Assembly: GCA_035548125.1 (NCBI GenBank) | Contig: DASZTV010000104.1 | Coordinates: 8,531-72,530 of the forward strand | Direction: 5' to 3' | Length of the DNA stretch: 64,000 bases | Source of the DNA: DASZTV01 sp035548125 | GTDB lineage: Bacteria; Actinomycetota; Actinomycetes; JAFAQI01 | Shown here: positions 35,390 through 41,536 of the stretch, in pieces | How positions within the stretch are numbered: position 1 is the first letter of the stretch | Layout: the number at the start of each line of letters is the position of its first letter | Made by a program: the position numbers and the translations under genes | Notes under the pieces: model-generated | What the model saw: the letters and a program-made list of their open reading frames with translations, nothing else | The model's database searches: none | Told to the model about the DNA's origin: nothing

Positions 35390-35992
35390 TCAGCGTGGTA
35401 GCAGTCGGTCCATTGAGGTCGTGATCACTGCGACGGCACGCGCCGTCGACAGCTTCTGGTCGGTGCGCAGGATCTCCATCGCCTCGAACGAAGCGAGGAT
35501 GTCCGCGGCCGACACCACGGCGGGAACCTCCTCCGCCGGGAGTTTTGCGAGCTCCGGCGCGAACTGCCGCTCGAGCTGCTCCCGCATCAGGGCGCGGCGG
35601 GCGACCAGCGCCTCGGCGATGACCGGCTGGAACGGCGCGCGGATCTGCGCGGCACGAACCACGGGGGCAACCCGCTCGTACAGGGTCGACCGCTGGGCCA
35701 CGAGTGCCTCGATCCGGTCGCCGCGGGATCCCTCGCCGATCTTCGGCAGGTCGAAGAGGTGACCGACGTTGTCGAGATGACGCTGAATCGCGATCCGGCC
35801 CATCTCGTCAAGGTCGTCGAAATAGCGGAACACCGACCGGAGCGAGACCCCGGACCGTTCGGCGACAGCGGCGACCGAGGGGTTCAGATCCCCCTCCCGA
35901 AACAGCTGCAGGAGCGCGTCCACGACGGTCTCCCGGTTGCGGCCGCGGCGCGCTCGGCGCCCGTCGAGCTCGGACGGCGTGGTCGCGGCCAC
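35390..35992 (-). CDS. TetR-family regulator upstream of the dehalogenase
   Basis: A 200-residue TetR regulator. The DNA-binding domain spans about residues 17-65: NRETVVDALLQLF, then VAAVAERSGVSLRSVFRYF, with a basic arm (RRARRGRNR) before it. The C-terminal domain is helical and divergent. GTG 35992 is used. The gene lies upstream of the dehalogenase and diverges from the small operon at 36102; the shared gap holds back-to-back promoters and a 17-base dyad, so it probably represses itself, the dehalogenase and the divergent pair. Confidence 0.85.
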   Translation of the reverse strand: MAATTPSELDGRRARRGRNRETVVDALLQLFREGDLNPSVAAVAERSGVSLRSVFRYFDDLDEMGRIAIQRHLDNVGHLFDLPKIGEGSRGDRIEALVAQRSTLYERVAPVVRAAQIRAPFQPVIAEALVARRALMREQLERQFAPELAKLPAEEVPAVVSAADILASFEAMEILRTDQKLSTARAVAVITTSMDRLLPR

Positions 35993-36066
35993 CTCAGCGA
36001 GCCCCTGCGGGATCGCTCGCCACGGTCAGGAGTCGGAGCAGCCCCGGGTGGCGCGGCGTGCACATA

Positions 36067-36095
36067 TTGACAGTATACATGTCACTTTCTAGAGT
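36067..36095 (+). promoter_or_regulatory. Consensus-like leaderless promoter and shared TetR-type operator
   Basis: TTGACA at 36067-36072, 17 bases, TAGAGT at 36090-36095; the start would be on GTG 36102. The dyad TGACA-gtataca-TGTCA (36068-36084) covers the -35. On the other strand TATACT (36077-36072) is a good -10 for the TetR gene, so one site could control both directions. Confidence 0.55.
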
Positions 36096-36101
36096 GGCCA
36101 G

Positions 36102-36497
36102 GTGAGCGCAACGTGGCCGAGCGAGGCGCAGCTTGCCGAGTTCCTCGCGGCGCCGCAGGACGCTCCCATCGTCATGATGAACCTGCTCCGCCTCAAGTCC
36201 GACCCTTCGCTACTGCCTCCCGGCGAGACGGCCCGTGAGGTGATGATGCGGTACGCGAAGCCGATGCGGGAGCACGTCGAAGCGCACGGCGGAGAGTTCG
36301 TCTTCGCCGGCGACGTCGCCGGTCAGCTCATCGGCGAGGGCGGCGACTTCGCCTTCGTCTCGATCATGCGCTACCCCTCCCGGCGGGCGTTCCTCGAGCT
36401 TGCCGGAGACCCTGAGATCGCGCGAACGATCGGTCCGCACCGAGACGCGGCGCTGGACAGCCAATGGCTGCTCGTCATGACGGAGGCCGATGTATGA
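36102..36497 (+). CDS. DUF1330-like dimeric alpha/beta-barrel protein
   Basis: A 131-residue protein with the DUF1330/EthD-type layout: opening strand PIVMMNLLRLK, a helix ending KPMREHVEAHGGEFVFAGD (conserved Tyr/Gly region), strand FAFVSIMRYPSRRAFLEL and a final helix with a conserved HRDAAL. Such proteins dimerise to a beta-barrel and either bind or transform small aromatic or lipid molecules. GTG 36102 coincides with the predicted transcript start. Its stop overlaps the next start as ATGA. Confidence 0.7.
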   Translation: MSATWPSEAQLAEFLAAPQDAPIVMMNLLRLKSDPSLLPPGETAREVMMRYAKPMREHVEAHGGEFVFAGDVAGQLIGEGGDFAFVSIMRYPSRRAFLELAGDPEIARTIGPHRDAALDSQWLLVMTEADV

Positions 36498-36967
36498 GAA
36501 GTGTCGGAGAGATTCCCAAAGCCTTCACCCCACCCGGAGGGTGGGTCGGCGAGATGCCCGCTCCTGTCCTCCTCGACTGCACAGAGGAGATCGCGCCGGG
36601 CGTTCCGGATCTTCGAGGACTGTGGCGCGCCGTGGCGGTCACCGACGACGCCGGCGTCGCGCTCCCCGACGACCACCCGATCCGGCGTCACGTCGAGCGG
36701 ATCGAGCAGGCCGGCAACCGGGTCGTCGTCACCTCGGCAGGCATCATTCACGACATGTACGCCGACGGCACGTACGAGAACGGCGTCAACGACGTCATGG
36801 CCAGCGACTTCACCACGCCGATCTCGGTCGCGGCGACATTCGAGGACGGCGTCCTCGTATTGCGGCCGAAGGACATGCCCGGCGTCGAGATTCGGCGTTG
36901 GCTGGACGGCGACCGGCTGCGCTGGCGGTACCACACGTTGTTCACCGCCATCCTCGAGCGGGTCTGA
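36494..36967 (+). CDS. Uncharacterised small protein coupled to the DUF1330-like gene
   Basis: A 157-residue soluble protein rich in beta strands, with a lipocalin-like tone: an early strand segment LRGLWRAVAVTD, a mid-region GIIHDMYADGTYENGV, then alternating strands ISVAATFEDGVLVLRP, VEIRRWLDGDRLRWRYHTLF. There are no catalytic motifs and the family is not recognised with certainty; a small ligand-binding barrel is the best guess. ATG 36494 lies within an ATGA overlap with the preceding gene, which fixes the start. Both are divergent from the TetR/dehalogenase unit. Confidence 0.6.
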   Translation: MRSVGEIPKAFTPPGGWVGEMPAPVLLDCTEEIAPGVPDLRGLWRAVAVTDDAGVALPDDHPIRRHVERIEQAGNRVVVTSAGIIHDMYADGTYENGVNDVMASDFTTPISVAATFEDGVLVLRPKDMPGVEIRRWLDGDRLRWRYHTLFTAILERV

Positions 36968-36986
36968 GGCAGCGGCCCGTCGCGTC

Positions 36987-37034
36987 GTCAAGGCAGGGTT
37001 GACGCACGGCAGTCGTCAACCTAGGGTTGACGCA
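36987..37034 (+). promoter_or_regulatory. Tandem operator-like repeats carrying a leaderless promoter
   Basis: Two 20-base repeats (36987-37006 and 37015-37034; 17 of 20 bases match) each contain GTCAA and GGGTTGACGCA. The second is a strong dyad: GTCAACC-tag-GGTTGAC (37015-37031). TTGACG of repeat 1 (36999-37004), a 17-base spacer and TAGGGT inside repeat 2 (37022-37027) form a promoter whose start would be the A of ATG 37034. A protein bound to repeat 2 would block it. Confidence 0.6.
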
Positions 37035-37780
37035 TGGCAGACCTTCCGGTGCGACTCGACGACCTGATCGGCCACGTACTCGCCCAGCACCCTGACGGCG
37101 ACGCCCTGCGCCACCTCGAGGACGCGGTCGCCGCATCGACGCAGGTCGGCGAGATCGCCGACCACCTCGTGGGCCACTTCGTGGACCAGGCGCGCAAGTC
37201 CGGTGCGTCGTGGACCGAGATCGGCGCTCATATGGGCGTCACGAAGCAGGCCGCGCAGCAGCGGTTCGTCCCCAAGGACTCCAAGGACTCCGAGGATCCC
37301 GATTTCCCCGATCGCGGCCCGCTGTCGCGGTTCACGATCCGCGCCCGCCGGGCGGTCCAGGTCGGCAAACAGCAGGCCGCGCTCCTCGGCCACGGAGAGG
37401 TCACCAACATCCACGTGGTGCTGGGGCTGCTCACCGAGCCGCAGGGGTTGGCGGCGATGGCGATCGCGGCGCGCAGCGGGCTCGAGCTCGACCAGGTTCG
37501 CGACAAGGTGCTGGCAACCCAGAAGCGGAGCACTCGCAAGGCGAGGAGCGCGGTTCGCTTCGGCCGGGACGCCAAGAAGACCCTCGAGCTGGCGTTGCGG
37601 CAGGCACTGCGGATGGGGCACAACTACATCGGCACCGAACACCTGTTGCTCGGCGTCCTTCAACAGGACAAGGACCCCGCCACGGAGGTCCTTGCATCGC
37701 TCGAGGTGACCTACGACGAAACCCGGGGATGGCTGGAGCAGGAACTGAACAAGCTGCTCGCCGCGAAGCTCGCGGACTAG
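37034..37780 (+). CDS. HTH and Clp N-terminal-domain protein
   Basis: A 248-residue protein without any AAA+ ATPase domain. Residues about 56-79 form a helix-turn-helix (GASWTEIGAHMGVTKQAAQQRF). Residues 98-247 hold two Clp_N repeats, FTIRARRAVQVGKQQAALLGHGEVTNIHVVLGLLTEP in the first (read in pieces) and LALRQALRMGHNYIGTEHLLLGVL in the second. Clp_N domains usually recruit substrates or adaptors to ClpC/ClpB; here the domain is joined to a DNA-binding module, so it may be a regulator sensitive to proteostasis. ATG 37034 coincides with the end of an operator-like repeat, suggesting autoregulation. It is convergent with the monooxygenase-fold gene, sharing stop-codon bases. Confidence 0.85.
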   Translation: MADLPVRLDDLIGHVLAQHPDGDALRHLEDAVAASTQVGEIADHLVGHFVDQARKSGASWTEIGAHMGVTKQAAQQRFVPKDSKDSEDPDFPDRGPLSRFTIRARRAVQVGKQQAALLGHGEVTNIHVVLGLLTEPQGLAAMAIAARSGLELDQVRDKVLATQKRSTRKARSAVRFGRDAKKTLELALRQALRMGHNYIGTEHLLLGVLQQDKDPATEVLASLEVTYDETRGWLEQELNKLLAAKLAD

Positions 37781-38079
37781 AAGAGCGGCCCGACTTTCGA
37801 CACGTCGTGGCGGACGACGTCCATCCCGCCATCGAGGGTCGGAACGATCGCCTCGATGAAGGACTTCATGTGCGGAGCGGCGGCGTGCGCCATCAGCGCT
37901 GCGTCGTCCTCCCACCGCTCGACCAGCAAGATCGAGTTCGGATCGTCACTCGACACCCAGAAGCTGTACTCGTGACACCCGTCCTCGGCCATGCTGGCCT
38001 CGCTCATCGCGGCTGCTGCGGCGAGGGCGGCGTCGCGCTGTTGGGCGTGCACCTTGCCACGACCGAGGATCAGAATCAC
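37777..38079 (-). CDS. Antibiotic biosynthesis monooxygenase (ABM)-fold protein
   Basis: A 100-residue protein with the ABM/quinol-monooxygenase pattern: opening strand ILILGRGKVHA, helix RDAALAAAAAMSEAS, GCHEYSFWVSSDDPNSILLVERWED and a closing helix MAHAAAPHMKSF. It probably forms a dimeric ferredoxin-fold barrel. GTG 38079 is chosen because GGGAGG lies just upstream and the fold begins there; the frame is open for 20 more residues that look non-coding. It faces the HTH-Clp_N gene. Confidence 0.75.
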   Translation of the reverse strand: MILILGRGKVHAQQRDAALAAAAAMSEASMAEDGCHEYSFWVSSDDPNSILLVERWEDDAALMAHAAAPHMKSFIEAIVPTLDGGMDVVRHDVSKVGPLF

Positions 38080-38158
38080 GTCCCGCCTCCCCTTGCCCGT
38101 CGCCGGCGGCGGTCCGTGCGCACCGAGTGGGCTAGCCACACCCTAGGCCACAGGGGTC

Positions 38159-38232
38159 GGGCACCCGCGCCCGTCACTCCCCCTCGGTCACTCCCCCAAC
38201 GATTCGGTGACCGGGACGGCACGCGGGTGCCC
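38159..38232. terminator. Large nested hairpin downstream of the cyclic-nucleotide-binding gene
   Basis: Outer arms GGGCACCCGCG (38159-38169) and CGCGGGTGCCC (38222-38232) pair perfectly over 11 bp. Inside, CGGTCAC (38185-38191) and GTGACCG (38207-38213) form a second stem. It begins 14 bases after the stop of the gene ending at 38247 on the minus strand, as expected for a terminator. The 167-base gap 38080-38246 shows no gene. Confidence 0.5.
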
Positions 38233-38246
38233 AGCTCGAACGGCCC

Positions 38247-38717
38247 TCAGGCCGGGACCCGGAACGGCTTCACGCGACGATCGCCGACGGACGTGTACGC
38301 ATCGGCAAGCTTCTCCGACTGATCACCGGCCAGCCACCGGGCGGCCCGCGGATCCGCCAACCAGGTGCCGAACTCGCGCGGGTCCATGACAAGGACCCGA
38401 AGCGGAGAGTTGGCGCGAACCGTCGCGACCTGGGGGCGGCGCCCGAGCAGTGACATCTCACCAACCAGATCGCCGTGCGTGAGGGTGCGCACCTGCGCCC
38501 CGCCCATGATCACGCTCGCTTCACCGGACAGGATGATGAACGCCTGGCGGCGTACCTTGCCCTCGACCGTGAGCACCGCTCCGGCCGGCAGCGTCGTCTC
38601 GTAGACGAGCGCATCGATGCGCACCAGCTCCTCATCGGAGTACTCCGCGAACATCGGAAGCCCGCGAAGCACGTCGAGACGGCTGGTCGGCACTCCGTGG
38701 ACGTCGTGCTTGAACAT
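38247..38717 (-). CDS. Cyclic-nucleotide-binding domain protein (no HTH)
   Basis: A 156-residue protein consisting of one CRP-type cyclic-nucleotide-binding domain. LRGLPMFAEYSDEELVRIDALV enters the fold and LPAGAVLTVEGKVRRQAFIILSGEASV forms the first strands (both read in parts). GDLVGEMSLLGRRPQVATVRA is the phosphate-binding cassette, with E and R at the usual positions. No C-terminal winged helix follows, so it is a stand-alone sensor module. ATG 38717 is preferred over GTG 38723 because GGGAGG lies 6-7 bases before the ATG. It diverges from the double histidine kinase across a 194-base gap with a perfect palindrome; a link to that signalling system, which contains a cyclase-like domain, is only a guess. 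Confidence 0.8.
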   Translation of the reverse strand: MFKHDVHGVPTSRLDVLRGLPMFAEYSDEELVRIDALVYETTLPAGAVLTVEGKVRRQAFIILSGEASVIMGGAQVRTLTHGDLVGEMSLLGRRPQVATVRANSPLRVLVMDPREFGTWLADPRAARWLAGDQSEKLADAYTSVGDRRVKPFRVPA

Positions 38718-38876
38718 GGCCACCCTCCCTGTCGAGCGCAGGGCCGAGTCTGGGCGTCGGCGATAACAACGGCGTAAAGGCTGCGAAACCCGCCTGGTCG
38801 CTACGCTCAGACGAAGCCTGGGGGGTGCGGGTCGAGCGTGATCGGTAATCGAACGTTCATGGCCGCGCGGCGCGGT

Positions 38877-38901
38877 GACGCCACGCTGGCAGCGTGGCGT
38901 C
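38877..38901. promoter_or_regulatory. Perfect 11-bp-arm palindrome before the histidine kinase gene
   Basis: Arms GACGCCACGCT (38877-38887) and AGCGTGGCGTC (38891-38901) flank three bases. It ends directly before the GGAG ribosome-binding site at 38902-38905. As RNA it would be a stable hairpin beside the start; as DNA it would be a strong dimer site. Both would regulate the kinase/regulator pair. Confidence 0.5.
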
Positions 38902-38911
38902 GGAGCGACAG

Positions 38912-41536
38912 GTGAGCACCCGCGGCGAGGCGGTGCGCCGCCGCGCCGAGGAGGACATCGTCGGCCGGCTCGGCGGCGATGCGGCCATCACGCTCGGCGG
39001 CCTGTTCGTGCTGCTCGCCGCCAACGACCCGGTGCACACCCGCTCGACGATCCTGATCGCGTCGTCCGGCGCGTTCGCCCTCGTGGTGGGTGTGGTGATG
39101 AGGTTCGTCCCCGGCAGGATTCCGCTGTGGGGAATGGACGTCCTCGCGCTCATCGCAGATGTGATGCTGGCCCTGCTCAGCAAGTACGGCGAACCGGTGC
39201 GCCCTGCGCTGCCCGGCATCTACGTCGTCGTGGGCACGATCCTGTTCTCGGTCCGCACCGTGCGAGTGGTCCTGCTCCACTGCCTGGCCATGGGCGCCTC
39301 CTTCGCCGGGGTGCTCATCCTCGGCCCGTCGCTGTCCGCGCCGGTCAGCCGGTGGATCGGGCTGTTCGCCGCCGTGGCGGTGTCGGGGCTGTTCATCCGC
39401 TGGCTGGTCGACCTCGGCAGCACGCTTGCGATCTCCGAACACGACGCCCGAGAGGTCGCGGAACGTGCCGGCGCCGCACTCACCGAGCAGAGCGCCGCCA
39501 AGTCCGCCTTCATCTCGCGCATGTCCCATGAGCTACGCACCCCGCTCAACGTGGTGCTCGGGTTCAGCGACCTGCTGGCCCAGCAGTCGTCCGGACCCTT
39601 GAATCCACGCCAGGCGAGCTACGTCGCTGACATCCGCGACGCAACCCGCCATCTCGCCGGCCTGGTCGACGACGTCCTCGAGCTCAGCGCGGTCGAGTCC
39701 GGCCACATCGAGCTGCATCCAGGTCCCGTGGACCTGACGGAGGTGCTGTGCGAGGCAGCCCGCATGGTGCACGAGCAGGCGATCGCCGCCGGCGTCGTCA
39801 TCGAGGTCGCCGGCACTGCCCCCGTACCGCTAGTCGCGGACGAACGAAAGGTCCGACAGGTCGTCGTCAACCTGCTCACCAACGCGATCAAGTTCAGTCC
39901 GGTCGGCGGGACAGTGACAACCGCAGCGGAGCGCACCGCGGCCGGAGCGCGGGTGACCGTTCGCGACGAAGGCACCGGCATCCCGGCCGCAGACCACGAA
40001 CGGATCTTCGAGCAGTACGCCACGTCGGCCGCGTCGACGGAAGGGTCCGGCCTCGGCCTCCCGCTGTCGCGGCGCATCGTCGAAGCGCACGGCGGCAGGT
40101 TGGACCTGGCCGCCAGCGCCGTCGGCGAGGGGAGCACCTTCTGTTTCGAGCTCCCGCGCCGCCCGGCGCCGCCCGCCGGGGTCACGGTCGCGACGGCGAT
40201 CGAGCCACCGGTGAACACGCTGGCCTACACCGCGTTCACCGAGCCGGGCTCGGTGGCGAACCGTCGTCTGGTCGTACGCGTGGGCGCGTGGCTCGCGTGG
40301 GCCGCGGCGATCGTCGAGATCGCCATAGCGATCTCGACGCCGTTGCAGCTGCCCGTCCGGCTCGGCATCCTCGGGGTGGCCGCGGCGAACGCCGTGTCCG
40401 CCTACTGGGTCTGGCGACTGCAAGACCGGATCCGGCTGACCGGCATCGATGTGTGGGGCGCGATCGGCGCCATCATCATCAGCGGCGGCGTCTACTACTC
40501 GCAGTCGTTCATCGACCTGGTGCCGCTGGCCTACGGCTGGGCGCCGATGGTGGCCTTCGCGCTGTGGGGGCGCACGCGGGCGATCGCCCACGTCGGGTTC
40601 GTGGGGATCTGCTTCGCCGTCGTGCTCGGGCTGCACCACAGCACGGAGCGGTTCAACCTCTGGTTCACGATCATGACCGTGATCGCGTTCGACGGCGCCA
40701 TCGTGAACTGGCTCACCGACCGGCTGCGCAGCCTGGTGAGCTCGGAGCAGGCGGCGCGGCGCAATGCCGAGCAAGTCACCTCGCAGCTCGCCGCGACCAC
40801 CGCCCACAAGAGCGACTTCCTCGCCAACACCTCCCATGAGCTGCGGGCACCCCTGAACGCGATCGTCGGATTCTCCGAGCTGCTGCACAGCGAGCTCGCC
40901 GGCCCGCTCAACCTGCAGCAGGCGAGGTACGTCGACGACATCCGCTCGGCGGCGCGGCGGCTGCAGTCGGTCATCGACGACGTCCTCGATCTCGCCAAAC
41001 TCGAGGTGGGCCGGTTGCGGCTCGACCCGCAGCTCGTCGCGATCGGCCCGCTGCTCGAGTCCGTCGCAGAGCGGGCTCGTAGCCAGTCCTCCGATGTCGA
41101 GGTCACCGTCGACGTCGCCTTGGACACGGAGCTAGTCATGGCCGACGCGCAGCGGCTGGACCAGATCCTCACCAACCTCGCGGTCAACGGCGTGAAGTTC
41201 ACGCCACCGGGTGGGCGCGTGAGCCTGCGGGCGTACCCGGCAGATGAACAGGTCCGCCTGGTCGTCTCCGACACCGGGATCGGCATCCTGCCCGAACAGC
41301 AGCCGCGGATCTTCGACCCGTTCCATCAGGGCACCCGCATGCTCGACGGGCGGCTCCCGGAGGGAACCGGACTCGGACTCACGCTGGCGAAGAACCTGAT
41401 CGAGCTGCACGGAGGCCGGATCTCGGTGCGTAGTGAGCCGGACCGCGGCGCGGAGTTCACGATCGAGCTGCCGGTCGCCCGAACCGACGCGTTGACGCGA
41501 GCGCCCGAGACCGACGTCGAGGAGCAGCGCGCATGA
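38912..41536 (+). CDS. Tandem (double) sensor histidine kinase
   Basis: An 874-residue polypeptide with two full kinase units. Unit 1 has about four to six membrane helices (25-165), HisKA with phospho-acceptor His206 in SHELRTP, and HATPase motifs (N box NLLTNAIKFS, DEGTGIP, GSGLGLPLS). Unit 2 has a fresh set of helices (about 455-600), HisKA with His642 in SHELRAP, and HATPase motifs (NLAVNGVKFT, DTGIGI, GTGLGLTLA). The units resemble each other (GPLNxxQAxYVxDIRxAxRxL in both), pointing to internal duplication. N-boxes in both keep the ATP-binding Asn, so both look active. GTG 38912 is chosen for its GGAG six bases upstream; GTG 38894 is an alternative that would run through the palindrome. 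It overlaps the regulator gene as ATGA. Confidence 0.88.
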   Translation: MSTRGEAVRRRAEEDIVGRLGGDAAITLGGLFVLLAANDPVHTRSTILIASSGAFALVVGVVMRFVPGRIPLWGMDVLALIADVMLALLSKYGEPVRPALPGIYVVVGTILFSVRTVRVVLLHCLAMGASFAGVLILGPSLSAPVSRWIGLFAAVAVSGLFIRWLVDLGSTLAISEHDAREVAERAGAALTEQSAAKSAFISRMSHELRTPLNVVLGFSDLLAQQSSGPLNPRQASYVADIRDATRHLAGLVDDVLELSAVESGHIELHPGPVDLTEVLCEAARMVHEQAIAAGVVIEVAGTAPVPLVADERKVRQVVVNLLTNAIKFSPVGGTVTTAAERTAAGARVTVRDEGTGIPAADHERIFEQYATSAASTEGSGLGLPLSRRIVEAHGGRLDLAASAVGEGSTFCFELPRRPAPPAGVTVATAIEPPVNTLAYTAFTEPGSVANRRLVVRVGAWLAWAAAIVEIAIAISTPLQLPVRLGILGVAAANAVSAYWVWRLQDRIRLTGIDVWGAIGAIIISGGVYYSQSFIDLVPLAYGWAPMVAFALWGRTRAIAHVGFVGICFAVVLGLHHSTERFNLWFTIMTVIAFDGAIVNWLTDRLRSLVSSEQAARRNAEQVTSQLAATTAHKSDFLANTSHELRAPLNAIVGFSELLHSELAGPLNLQQARYVDDIRSAARRLQSVIDDVLDLAKLEVGRLRLDPQLVAIGPLLESVAERARSQSSDVEVTVDVALDTELVMADAQRLDQILTNLAVNGVKFTPPGGRVSLRAYPADEQVRLVVSDTGIGILPEQQPRIFDPFHQGTRMLDGRLPEGTGLGLTLAKNLIELHGGRISVRSEPDRGAEFTIELPVARTDALTRAPETDVEEQRA

